A DNA stretch of 64,000 nt from Dyadobacter jejuensis (lineage in GTDB: Bacteria; Bacteroidota; Bacteroidia; Cytophagales; Spirosomataceae), in contig NZ_QGDT01000012.1 of assembly GCF_003149085.1 (NCBI RefSeq), forward strand, positions 1-64,000, in the 5' to 3' direction. The translations under genes and the position numbers were made by a program. The notes beneath the pieces are model-generated. The model was not told the DNA's origin. It did no database searches and saw only the letters and a program-made list of their open reading frames with translations. Shown here piece by piece: positions 55,897 through 64,000 of this stretch (positions are counted from its first letter, which is position 1; each line of letters opens with the position of its first letter).

Positions 55897-55932
55897 AGCA
55901 CCCGAGTCTATCTTGACTCGGGTGCTTTTTTT
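55897..55932 (+). terminator. Intrinsic terminator
   Basis: AGCACCCGAGTC pairs perfectly with its complement over 12 bp around a TATCTT loop and is followed at once by a run of T. It ends the propeller-cytochrome gene. Confidence 0.95.
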
Positions 55933-56081
55933 GGCGCTGAATACCCGGCAAATTGTTTGATTTTATCGATAATTTTTGCATCTTTAGTAAGACATTATTT
56001 CACTGGTAATCATGGTGTTTAACGGTAGTTGTTGCGCAAACCGGCCGATCGACATCACCACTACCTAAACAGGACTATACG

Positions 56082-56915
56082 ATGAAGCAAATACTAATCC
56101 CCATCGATTTCTCTGAGAATGCCCGGAAGGCTACAGTAATGGCCAAACAAATGGCCGATAAAACCGGCGCATCTCTCACTTTTTTGTATGCTTATGTTCC
56201 TTATATTGGCGACCTAACCACCCCGGCATCCATTCCTCGTATGCCCACTTATCAAGAGGAACAGGCAGAGGCCCGACGGTCGTTGAGCGAATATGTTACG
56301 GAGGCCCTAAGTGAGGGGTTTAAAGCCGAAAGCGTGTGGGCGACCGATGGCATCTATTCCTCTATATTGCGGGTGGCCGAGGAGATCAATGCCGACCTGA
56401 TCGTGGTGGGTAGGACCGGAAGTGGCGGTTTTTTGGATAAATTGATAGGGAGTTCGGCTACGCGCATCGCCTTAGATGCCCCTTGTCCTGTCCTTGTAGT
56501 TCCTATGGAAGTGTCGCCTCAGGAAGTAAAAAAAATAGTGTATGCCACTCAGTTAGACCCGAGTGAATTAGACATAGCGACGGCAGTAGGTAGCCTAAGC
56601 AAGTCTTTGGAAGCCGAATTAAGTTTAATAAAAATTGGTGGGCACGGCCACGATGAGCCACAAGAACAGGTCCAGATAGCGCAATGGGCCGCTGCGATTG
56701 ATATACCTAAGGAGCAGGTGGTGGTGCAGTCGGGCAACGGCGAAGGAGTTGAAAAAGGGATCGATCATTATTGCAAGGACTCTGGGGCCGATCTATTGGT
56801 GGTATCGACACGGAAAAGGGATTTTCTCGAGCAATTACTGTATAACCCCAGCCTCACCAAAAAATTGGTCGTGCATACCCATATCCCTTTATTGGTCTAC
56901 CATGTAGCTCCCTAG
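56082..56915 (+). CDS. Universal stress protein, tandem domains
   Basis: 277 residues with two USP domains. The first (about 1-142) starts MKQILIPIDFSENARKATVM and ends with the ATP-binding pattern GRTGSGGFLDKLIGSS plus CPVLVVP. The second (about 150-277) has a weaker version ending LTKKLVVHTHIPLLVYH without the G-rich loop, so only the first is likely to bind nucleotide. These cytoplasmic proteins accumulate under stress; the partner is unknown. It is transcribed alone. Confidence 0.93.
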   Translation: MKQILIPIDFSENARKATVMAKQMADKTGASLTFLYAYVPYIGDLTTPASIPRMPTYQEEQAEARRSLSEYVTEALSEGFKAESVWATDGIYSSILRVAEEINADLIVVGRTGSGGFLDKLIGSSATRIALDAPCPVLVVPMEVSPQEVKKIVYATQLDPSELDIATAVGSLSKSLEAELSLIKIGGHGHDEPQEQVQIAQWAAAIDIPKEQVVVQSGNGEGVEKGIDHYCKDSGADLLVVSTRKRDFLEQLLYNPSLTKKLVVHTHIPLLVYHVAP

Positions 56916-57214
56916 GTAGCTGGGGGCTCAGTCCCGAGCCTTCTGATGGACGGTTTTCTGGCAAGGTTCTACTACCAAGCAGGCCTTTCTCTTTACTATA
57001 ATCTCCTGGGGGCCCTTCGAGAGGTGTTTGCGTAGGCTGGAGCCGATTGTATTGGCGTAGGGTGGGAACCTCTTGAGGGGTATACTTTCCTCTCGATCGA
57101 TTTTATTGACAGCTAATCGGCTGTTTTTCCTGTGATTACATCTTTATTCGTTAATATTGTCCTACCCAGGTGATGCCCTGGTGCCCCTAGCTTTTTATAA
57201 AAATAAACCGTAGA

Positions 57215-58687
57215 ATGTCTAAAAGTTTCCATCAAACCGCTCAGACGGCACTTGCCGGCCTAGTTTGTAGTGGATTACTCCTAACAAATTGTACATCTAA
57301 ACAGGACAATCCGGCTGTTGCCCCCGTCCAAATCGTCGATCAGTCGGTGACCCCCGCCTTGATCCAATCTCTACCCGGGTTTAGTAATTTGAAAATAACG
57401 ACTTTAATTAGTTCGGATGACACCTTGCGCGATTCTCCAGATTTTAAGTATGGTGCTCAACCCGATGGTGCCGCTTTCGTTAAGAATCCCAATGGATCGG
57501 GTTATATCATGATCTGTAATCATGAAGTTCACCGTTCGGTGTCGCGTGTATACCTCAACGACGACTTGAAGCCAATAAAAGGGGAGTACATTTTGGACTA
57601 TGAAGGCGGACATTGGAGGCTGTGTTCTGCCACCTTGGCTACTCCTGAAGAGCATGGCTTCGGCCCCATCTTCCTGACGGCCGGGGAAAGTGGAGCCGAA
57701 TCGATGACACATGCCATCGATATATTGGCGCCCGCCGAAAAGAAAAATAATACGAGAACCGTTGCCGCCTTTGGGAAATGGAGTGCCGAAAACGCCGTTC
57801 CCCTTCCAAAAGATGCGTACCCAGGAAAGACGGTGATCATCATCGGCGAAGACGACAGCAACGGCCAGCTGGTAGCATATGTGGCTGAAACCGTAGGAGA
57901 CCTCAATAATGGCAAGCTATATGCCCTCCGTCGTGCTGGGGATTCTCCTAGTCCTGTAGAAACCGACATGGCCAATGGTACGCTGTACGATGTGGAATTC
58001 GTCCCTTTCGACGACGTCAAAACGAGCCTTGGCGCAGAGCTGCAGGCCCAGACGGTTGCCAAAAAAATGATCCAATTTGCGCGGATAGAAGACGTCGATT
58101 ATAAAAAGGGGGGGCGTGGTGCAGGCAGAAATATCTATTTTGCTTCTCCGGGCATTAGCCAAGGAGACCGGATAAACCCGGTGGCCGGTAAGAACATGTG
58201 GGGAAGGGTGTATCATCTGACATTGGATGAGGCCAATCCACTTAAAGGTAAATTGGAAATACTGATGGACGGTGCAGATGACCCCGGCAATTTTATCGTC
58301 AACCCTGACAATATCTGCGTGACTGAAAATTATGTCTATGTTCAGGAAGATGGAGATTCCTTCTATCGCGAAACTAAGCACGATGGTAGAATATGGCAGT
58401 ACAATATGGCTACAAAAGAGAGTAAGCCCATGATCGAAATGAATCACCGGCGTACCGATCCCGTCTTTAACGCCAAATATAATCCTGCCAATTCCTTACA
58501 GTTGAGCTCGTGGGAGTATGGAGCCATGATCGATATTTCGGATGCGGTAGGTATTCCAGGCACGTTTCTGATTAACCTTCATCCCCATACCTGGATCGAC
58601 GATCGATTCCTGAATGTGGATGGAAGTGGTTTGTCTATTAATAAAGAAGGGGGCCAAACGGTAATCGTTCAGGGTATCCCTCGTTAA
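57215..58687 (+). CDS. PhoX-like (DUF839) lipoprotein, copy 1
   Basis: 490 residues with a lipobox (LLLTNC). The protein is a beta-propeller of the PhoX/DUF839 type, with YGAQPDGAAFVKNPNGSGY, NHEVHRSVSRVY, KNMWGRVYHLTLDEANPLKG, PDNICVTENYVYVQEDG and HDGRIWQYN. True PhoX enzymes are calcium- and iron-dependent alkaline phosphatases outside the cytoplasm. Several, but perhaps not all, active-site positions can be matched here, so phosphatase activity is likely but unproved. A second copy of equal length follows after 131 bp. Confidence 0.83.
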   Translation: MSKSFHQTAQTALAGLVCSGLLLTNCTSKQDNPAVAPVQIVDQSVTPALIQSLPGFSNLKITTLISSDDTLRDSPDFKYGAQPDGAAFVKNPNGSGYIMICNHEVHRSVSRVYLNDDLKPIKGEYILDYEGGHWRLCSATLATPEEHGFGPIFLTAGESGAESMTHAIDILAPAEKKNNTRTVAAFGKWSAENAVPLPKDAYPGKTVIIIGEDDSNGQLVAYVAETVGDLNNGKLYALRRAGDSPSPVETDMANGTLYDVEFVPFDDVKTSLGAELQAQTVAKKMIQFARIEDVDYKKGGRGAGRNIYFASPGISQGDRINPVAGKNMWGRVYHLTLDEANPLKGKLEILMDGADDPGNFIVNPDNICVTENYVYVQEDGDSFYRETKHDGRIWQYNMATKESKPMIEMNHRRTDPVFNAKYNPANSLQLSSWEYGAMIDISDAVGIPGTFLINLHPHTWIDDRFLNVDGSGLSINKEGGQTVIVQGIPR

Positions 58688-58818
58688 TCGCCGTTCCTGA
58701 CCCGGCCAATCCTATACGGTTGGTGCCGGCAATAATTACATCATTGTATGTTAATAATAGCGTAATCATTTTTGTAACCGCGTGCGCTTAGCTTTGTCCA
58801 AAAATAAACGCGCACAAA

Positions 58819-60291
58819 ATGTCCAAAAATTTCCAACTCACCGCTAAGTCTGCTATGGCCACCATGGTATGCAGTGGACTGCTCCTGACAAATTGTACTA
58901 CCGATCATACCAATCCGCCGGTAGCCCCTAGCCAAATCGTAGACCGTTCGGTAAACGAGTCCTTGATCAAATCGTTGGATGGTTTCAGCAGTTTGAAAAT
59001 TACGACCCTGATTAGTTCTGACGATGTGTTGCCTGATTCTCCAGACTTTATTTACGGTGCCCAACCCGATGGAGGCGCTTTTATTAATAACCCCAATGGA
59101 TCGGGTTATATGATGATCAACAACCATGAGATCCACCGTTCTGTATCGCGGGTATATCTCGACAACCAATTGAAACCCGTAAAAGGGGAGTATATCGTGG
59201 ATTTTGAAGGCGGTCAGTGGAGGTTATGCTCCGCTACTTTGGCCACTAAGGAGGAGCATGGCTTTGGCCCCCTCTTCCTGACGGCCGGGGAAAGTGGAGC
59301 CGAATCGATGACTCATGCTATCGACATATTGGCTCCTGCCGACAAAAAGAATAAGACCAGAACCGTTGCCGCTTTTGGTAAATGGAGTGCCGAAAATGCC
59401 GTTCCGCTCCCTAAGGATGCCTTCCCGGGCAAAACCGTGATTATTATTGGAGAAGACGATGGGGATGGGCAATTGGTGGCTTATGTGACCGAAACCGTGG
59501 GCGATTTGAACAACGGTAAGCTTTATGCGTTACGCCGTACGGGAGCCACGCCAAGTCCTGTAGAAACCGATATGGCTAAGGGTACGGTGTATGATGTTGA
59601 ATTCGTTCCTTTCGACGATGTAAAAACGAGTACCGGTGCAGAACTACAACAGCAGACAGTCGATAAAAAAATGATACAGTTTGCTCGGGTAGAGGATGTG
59701 GATTACAAAAAAGGCGGGCATGGGGCTGGTCGAAACATTTATTTCACCGCCACGGGTGTAAGTCAGTCGGATAAAGTGACACCTGTAGCCGGCAAAACGA
59801 TGTGGGGTAGAGTATACCACCTTAGTTTAAATGATACCGACCCTTTAAAAGGAAAGCTGGAGATAATTATGGATGGCGCTGATGATCCAGGAAATTTTAT
59901 TGTCAACCCTGACAATATCTGTGTGACAGAAAACTATGTATATGTTCAGGAGGATGGTGATTCTTTTTATCGGGATACCCAGCACGATGGTAGAATATGG
60001 CAATACACTATGGCGACCAAAATGAGCAAACCCATGATCGAAATGAACCACCGTCGTACCGACGCTGCTTTTAACGCCAAATATAACCCTACCAACTTCT
60101 TGAAATTGAGCTCCTGGGAATATGGAGCCATGATCGATATTTCGGATGTTATCGGCGTTCCAGGTACCTTTATGATTAACTTGCATCCTCATACTTGGGT
60201 GGATGACAAATTCTTAGATGTAGATGGCAGTGGTCTCTCTACCAATAAAGAAGGCGGACAAACCGTGATCGTTCAGGGTATTCCTCGTTAA
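58819..60291 (+). CDS. PhoX-like (DUF839) lipoprotein, copy 2
   Basis: 490 residues, co-linear without gaps with the gene just upstream and very similar along the full length. It has the same lipobox (LLLTNC) and the same NHE, MWGRVYHL, PDNICVTENYVYVQEDG and HDGRIWQY segments. Differences concentrate in the N-terminal 60 residues and in surface positions such as IYGAQPDGGAF. DNA identity is patchy: mostly scattered synonymous changes, but with some long identical runs. It is probably co-transcribed with copy 1 and ends at a terminator hairpin. Confidence 0.85.
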   Translation: MSKNFQLTAKSAMATMVCSGLLLTNCTTDHTNPPVAPSQIVDRSVNESLIKSLDGFSSLKITTLISSDDVLPDSPDFIYGAQPDGGAFINNPNGSGYMMINNHEIHRSVSRVYLDNQLKPVKGEYIVDFEGGQWRLCSATLATKEEHGFGPLFLTAGESGAESMTHAIDILAPADKKNKTRTVAAFGKWSAENAVPLPKDAFPGKTVIIIGEDDGDGQLVAYVTETVGDLNNGKLYALRRTGATPSPVETDMAKGTVYDVEFVPFDDVKTSTGAELQQQTVDKKMIQFARVEDVDYKKGGHGAGRNIYFTATGVSQSDKVTPVAGKTMWGRVYHLSLNDTDPLKGKLEIIMDGADDPGNFIVNPDNICVTENYVYVQEDGDSFYRDTQHDGRIWQYTMATKMSKPMIEMNHRRTDAAFNAKYNPTNFLKLSSWEYGAMIDISDVIGVPGTFMINLHPHTWVDDKFLDVDGSGLSTNKEGGQTVIVQGIPR

Positions 60292-60308
60292 TAGTCTTTA
60301 GAAATACA

Positions 60309-60337
60309 CCAAAAGGCCTTCTTTGGGGGCCTTTTGG
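60309..60337 (+). terminator. Hairpin after the PhoX-like pair
   Basis: CCAAAAGGCC pairs with GGCCTTTTGG over 10 bp with a 9-nt loop, followed by CGTTATTTTAT. It lies 17 bases past the stop of copy 2 and 22 before the peroxidase start, so it may reduce but not abolish read-through. Confidence 0.75.
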
Positions 60338-60359
60338 CGTTATTTTATCGTAAAAAAAC

Positions 60360-62135
60360 ATGAATAGATTTTCTTTTATGTCTTTGGGGGTACTGGTTTT
60401 CTTTTTATTGGCTTGTAGCCAGCAGAAGGAAGAAGGTCTACATGCCCAGTTCGACCGGGAGCTTTCGGAGTTGATAGCCCTTAACGATCAATTTTTGCAA
60501 ACCATTCGGGACGAAAGCTCCTTGGAGAGGTACCATAATGATTTTTTACAGCTACGGCTAAGCTACAAAAAGGTGGAGGCTTTTGCGGCTTATTTTACAC
60601 CCACCACGGTAAGGCTTGTGAATGGTGCGCCTCTAGACGAAATAGAAGATTCAGAAAACGCAGTTTTTGAGCCCGGTGGCTTACAAGTCATCGAAACGTA
60701 TATATATACCGACCAACCCCTAGAGAAAAAAGAGTTAATCAGGGAGGTGCGCAAGTTACAGGTTCATTTGAAGCGCATTAAAGCCTTGTGGAAGGATACT
60801 TCCATCACCGACACCCAGGTTTTGGATGCATTGAGGCTCTCGCTGTTTCGGCTAATTACCCTAGGAATATCCGGTTTCGATACCCCAGCTTCGGGCAATG
60901 CGATCAGAGAGAGCGAGGTCGTACTGGCAAGCTTTCAATCCTATCTTACCGCTTATAGTTCCGTGCTACCCGATGTCGATGGTATCAAGGTACTCACCGA
61001 CCGGGCTTTGGGATATCTGAAGGGCCAACATGATTTTAATGCCTTCGACCGGGCTACTTTTATTGTCGATTATATCAACCCTATTTCTAAGGCTTTGCAT
61101 GAGAACCAGCGCCAAGCCCAGATACCCTTTATGATGACGGGAAGTCTGCTTCGTGGTGATGCCGCTACCTTATTTGAAAAAGGAGCCTTCGACCCCGAAA
61201 ATTTGGTGCTCAATGATGCCTTAAAAGCCACTCCTGACAGGGTATTGCTGGGTCAAACCTTGTTTTTTGATACCAGGCTCTCTGGTAATGGGCAGACCAG
61301 CTGTGGAACATGCCATCGGCCCGACTTGGCTTTTACCGATAGACTCAAGACCAGCCGAGGGATCGATCAGCTTTTTATTCAGCGCAATGCCCCTACATTG
61401 CTATATGCCTCCTATCAGCAAGCCCTATTTTACGATTTACGATCCCCTTCTTTGGAGGATCAGGCTTCGGACGTGATCCATAACAAAAAGGAAATGCATG
61501 GAGTCATGGATCATATTGTATCGCTGGTAAAAGCAGACCCAGCCTATCAAAAGTTATATACGAAGGCCTATCCAGAGGCGAAAGCCGTTAGCGATATTCA
61601 TATTAAAAATGCCCTATCGACCTTTGTTCGTTCTTTGGGAGGCTTTAATTCGCCATTCGATGCATTTATGCGTGGGGATAAAAAAGCCCTTACCGACGAT
61701 CAGCGCGCCGGATTCAACCTATTTATGGGCAAGGCCCAATGCGGGACCTGTCATTTTATACCGCTTTTTAATGGTACCGTTCCTCCCGATTATCAAAATA
61801 CCGAATCCGAAGTTTTGGGAGTGACCGTAGATGCCGACTGGCAACACCCACGGCTAGATGCCGACAGGGGTCGTGGTGCCTATAACGACTTCCCTCAATG
61901 GCAGTATGCCTTCAAGACCCCCACCATTCGGAATATAGACGCCACTGGGCCCTATATGCATAACGGGTCCTATAACAGTTTGCAGCAAGTGCTCGAATTT
62001 TATAATCAAGGAGGGGGAGCGGGACTGGGCTTGTCTGTACCCAACCAAACCCTGTCGGCCGACCAGCTCGATCTCACCCAAGATGAGATGGAGCGCGTGA
62101 TCCTATTTATGGAGGCCTTATCGGATGTCAACTAA
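60360..62135 (+). CDS. Di-heme cytochrome c peroxidase with imelysin-like N-terminus, lipoprotein
   Basis: 591 residues with a lipobox (FFLLAC). The first 270 residues are helical and include GLQVIETYIY, reminiscent of the GxHxIE motif of imelysin/EfeO-type proteins. The rest is a MauG/CcpA-type di-heme peroxidase with C315-G-T-C318-H and C461-G-T-C464-H plus FDTRLSGNGQTSCGTC and FKTPTIRNIDATGPYMHNG. Peroxidases of this class reduce hydrogen peroxide or oxidise protein residues in the periplasm. It follows the PhoX-like pair and precedes a propeller lipoprotein on the same strand. Confidence 0.9.
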   Translation: MNRFSFMSLGVLVFFLLACSQQKEEGLHAQFDRELSELIALNDQFLQTIRDESSLERYHNDFLQLRLSYKKVEAFAAYFTPTTVRLVNGAPLDEIEDSENAVFEPGGLQVIETYIYTDQPLEKKELIREVRKLQVHLKRIKALWKDTSITDTQVLDALRLSLFRLITLGISGFDTPASGNAIRESEVVLASFQSYLTAYSSVLPDVDGIKVLTDRALGYLKGQHDFNAFDRATFIVDYINPISKALHENQRQAQIPFMMTGSLLRGDAATLFEKGAFDPENLVLNDALKATPDRVLLGQTLFFDTRLSGNGQTSCGTCHRPDLAFTDRLKTSRGIDQLFIQRNAPTLLYASYQQALFYDLRSPSLEDQASDVIHNKKEMHGVMDHIVSLVKADPAYQKLYTKAYPEAKAVSDIHIKNALSTFVRSLGGFNSPFDAFMRGDKKALTDDQRAGFNLFMGKAQCGTCHFIPLFNGTVPPDYQNTESEVLGVTVDADWQHPRLDADRGRGAYNDFPQWQYAFKTPTIRNIDATGPYMHNGSYNSLQQVLEFYNQGGGAGLGLSVPNQTLSADQLDLTQDEMERVILFMEALSDVN

Positions 62136-62244
62136 ACAACTGACCCTTTCTCAGCCTTTTATTATTTATTTGTTAAGTGTTAAAAATGTGTCCATTAGCG
62201 GCTATCAGGTTTATTAGATTTGGGGGTCAATTCAACCGAACTCT

Positions 62245-63747
62245 ATGAAACTATTAAATTCTATCGCACTTCTGGGCACTGTAGCCCTGTTTTTCAATTC
62301 TTGTACCGATCATCAAATCGGCAACCCCGTTCAGGAGGACCCGAGCAAATTTACGGAAATAGCTTCCATCGATTTGGGTGGTGAAGCAGCCTCCGAAATT
62401 ACGGCTTACGACCCTACCCACATGCGTTTGTTTACGGTCAATAACGAAAATCAAGCCTTGGTCGAAGTGATGGATCTATCGGCTTTTCCGGCCATTACCA
62501 AAAAGTCGCCAATCGACGTGTCGGCCTTGGGTGGAGTTGCCAACAGTGTAGCGGTGTCGGGTCAGTACTTGGCTATTGCCGTAGAAGCGACCAACAAGCA
62601 GGCTAACGGTCATATCGTCGTGATCGACCTAGCTACCCTGCAGGTACTCAAAAGCATTGAAGTGGGTGCCTTACCCGATATGGTCACTTTTAGTCCGGAC
62701 GGGAAGTATATTGTTTCGGCCAACGAAGGGGAACCCAATGACGCCTATACGGTCGATCCGCTGGGGACGATTTCTATTATCGATATACCAAATGGTTTTT
62801 CGGTAAAGACACTGGACTTTAGCCATTTGGAAGGTGCTAAGGCGACCTTAATGCAGGATGGTTTCCGCATATTCGGTCCAGGAGCCTCATTCGCTCAAGA
62901 TATAGAGCCTGAGTATGTGGCTATTTCGGACGACTCCAAAATGGCATACGTAACTTTGCAAGAGAATAATGGGGTAGCAGAAGTCGATCTGATCAATGGG
63001 GCTATCCTTCGGATCCATGCCCTGGGAACGAAGGATTATAACTTGGCTATGAACGCCATCGATGCCAGTGATAAGGATGGTAAAATTGCCTTGAGTACCT
63101 GGCCTGTAAAGTCTTTCTTGATGCCCGATGCCATCGCTTATTTTAATGTAGGCGGGAACGGCTATTTTATAACAGCCAACGAAGGGGACGCTAGAGAGTA
63201 TACAGGATTCGTCGAAGAGGAGCGTGTTAAGAACCTAACGTTGGACCCTACCACCTTCCCGACGGCTTCAACCTTGCAGAAGGATGCTCAGCTAGGTCGC
63301 TTAAAGATCACCACTACGGCTGGCGATACCGATGGTGATAAGGACTTTGATGTATTATATGGCTTCGGTGGCCGTGGATTTAGTATTTTTAACGCCAACT
63401 CGGGAACCATGATCTATGAGTCGGGCAAGGAGCTCGAAGAAAAGGTGATAGCCGCTGGATGGTACGACGACGACCGCTCCGACGATAAAGGTGTAGAGCC
63501 AGAAGGAGTAACCATCGGTTGGATCAACCATAAGCCTGTCGCTTTTGTAGCCATGGAAAGGGTGAATGCCGTGGCTATTTACGACCTTACGGACCCCTCG
63601 GCCCCGAAGTTCCTACAGCTGATTAAGACCGGTAGTGCACCGGAAGGAATCATATACGTGCCTGCCGAAAAGAGCCCTAACAAAATGGGGTTGCTGATCA
63701 CCAGCAACGAAGGAGATGGAACGGTTAAGTTTTTCCAGATGATCTAG
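62245..63747 (+). CDS. Choice-of-anchor I family beta-propeller lipoprotein
   Basis: 500 residues with a lipobox (LFFNSC). The chain is a propeller with LVIVD-like blades: GHIVVIDLATLQVLKSIE, SPDGKYIVSANEGEPNDAY, PEYVAISDDSKMAYVTLQEN, YFITANEGDAREYTG and GLLITSNEGDGTVKFF. These match the choice-of-anchor I family, which is often found with or fused to phosphatase-like domains. It is surface or periplasmic, and the catalytic function is unknown. Proximity to PhoX-like genes suggests a shared role. A terminator follows. Confidence 0.86.
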   Translation: MKLLNSIALLGTVALFFNSCTDHQIGNPVQEDPSKFTEIASIDLGGEAASEITAYDPTHMRLFTVNNENQALVEVMDLSAFPAITKKSPIDVSALGGVANSVAVSGQYLAIAVEATNKQANGHIVVIDLATLQVLKSIEVGALPDMVTFSPDGKYIVSANEGEPNDAYTVDPLGTISIIDIPNGFSVKTLDFSHLEGAKATLMQDGFRIFGPGASFAQDIEPEYVAISDDSKMAYVTLQENNGVAEVDLINGAILRIHALGTKDYNLAMNAIDASDKDGKIALSTWPVKSFLMPDAIAYFNVGGNGYFITANEGDAREYTGFVEEERVKNLTLDPTTFPTASTLQKDAQLGRLKITTTAGDTDGDKDFDVLYGFGGRGFSIFNANSGTMIYESGKELEEKVIAAGWYDDDRSDDKGVEPEGVTIGWINHKPVAFVAMERVNAVAIYDLTDPSAPKFLQLIKTGSAPEGIIYVPAEKSPNKMGLLITSNEGDGTVKFFQMI

Positions 63748-63774
63748 AGGAATTCGCTAAATAGTATAACCATT

Positions 63775-63813
63775 AAAGGCCAGGTCGCTGCATCAGTAGG
63801 ACCTGGCCTTTTC
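63775..63813 (+). terminator. Intrinsic terminator
   Basis: AAAGGCCAGGTC pairs with GACCTGGCCTTT over 12 bp around a 13-nt loop and is followed by TTCTG. It closes the propeller lipoprotein gene. Confidence 0.9.
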
Positions 63814-63912
63814 TGTGTCGGTTATATTCTTGCTTAGTTTATTAAAATAAATTAAAAACTACAGGGTGATTAATGAAAATTTGGGTTTATTTGTATTCCA
63901 AACCTATGAGCT

Positions 63913-64000
63913 ATGAAAATTAAATTATTCCTATCCCTTATCTTTATAATATTAGCGAACGCCGTATCGAATGCCCAGACGACCACGGTGGGCTACGCCT
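63913..64000 (+). CDS. Start of a secreted protein gene, cut by the window edge
   Basis: ATG at 63913 opens 29 codons encoding a signal peptide (MKIKLFLSLIFIILANAVS, then NAQTTTVGYA). The AT-rich leader and terminator upstream fit a new transcription unit. The mature protein lies outside the window, so no function can be given. Confidence 0.65.
   Translation, partial: MKIKLFLSLIFIILANAVSNAQTTTVGYA

Noticed and set aside
56916-57214. Short inverted repeats (GGCTC/GAGCC and ACAGC/GCTGT with a T run) after the universal stress gene
   Set aside because: Stems of five bases are too short to support a terminator or operator call.

Overview
The window reads as a chromosomal segment of a Bacteroidota bacterium, most likely of the Cytophagales. 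The signs are two complete SusC/SusD outer-membrane uptake pairs, each with its own ECF sigma factor and FecR-type anti-sigma factor, many lipoprotein signal peptides, a class I fructose-1,6-bisphosphatase and a gene content typical of polysaccharide degraders. No rRNA, tRNA or CRISPR array was recognised. Genus-level placement is not possible from the sequence alone.

Layout. 1-1815: AT-rich and decayed, with a frameshifted and truncated sulfatase. 1816-11194 (minus strand): ECF sigma, FecR, SusC, SusD and a secreted zinc metalloprotease. This looks like a self-regulated uptake locus for a protein or peptide substrate. 11511-15928 (minus strand): a defence graveyard with an IS66 transposase tail, a type I restriction HsdR that has lost most of its nuclease region, a winged-helix tail and an intact Mrr-type endonuclease. 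16240-19949: a frameshifted DUF5696-like glycosidase, a GC-rich hairpin with 14-bp tandem repeats, and a sialate O-acetylesterase. 20110-23540 (minus strand): a compact six-gene operon of ECF sigma, small membrane protein, Spy/CpxP-like protein, YHYH lipoprotein, YwqK-like lipoprotein and SCO1. It resembles a metal or envelope stress regulon. 23905-24966: fbp.

24967-25733 is a repeat block of four types: an 8-bp array, roughly 115-bp direct repeats with a REP-like core, a perfect 19-bp inverted repeat, and a 7-bp array that runs into the ferritin stop codon. 25729-31010: ferritin, a small unknown protein, glnS, truA, an AhpD-like protein and an AraC regulator. 31257-34631: a sulfatase with a C-terminal beta-sandwich, a SusD relic and an ECF sigma factor without an adjacent anti-sigma gene. 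34743-47191 (minus strand): a full polysaccharide utilisation locus of ECF sigma, FecR, SusC, SusD, heparinase II/III-like lyase and GH92 alpha-mannosidase. A strong hairpin separates susD from the enzymes.

47402-52971: two divergent TonB-dependent receptors. 53183-63747 (plus strand): a beta-propeller/HEAT/cytochrome c fusion, a tandem-domain universal stress protein, two 490-residue PhoX-like lipoproteins in tandem, an imelysin-like/di-heme peroxidase fusion and a choice-of-anchor I beta-propeller lipoprotein. The window ends inside a new secreted-protein gene. The clearest candidates for under-described biology are the sigma/Spy/YHYH/YwqK/SCO operon, the PhoX-PhoX-peroxidase-propeller cluster and the repeat block next to ferritin.
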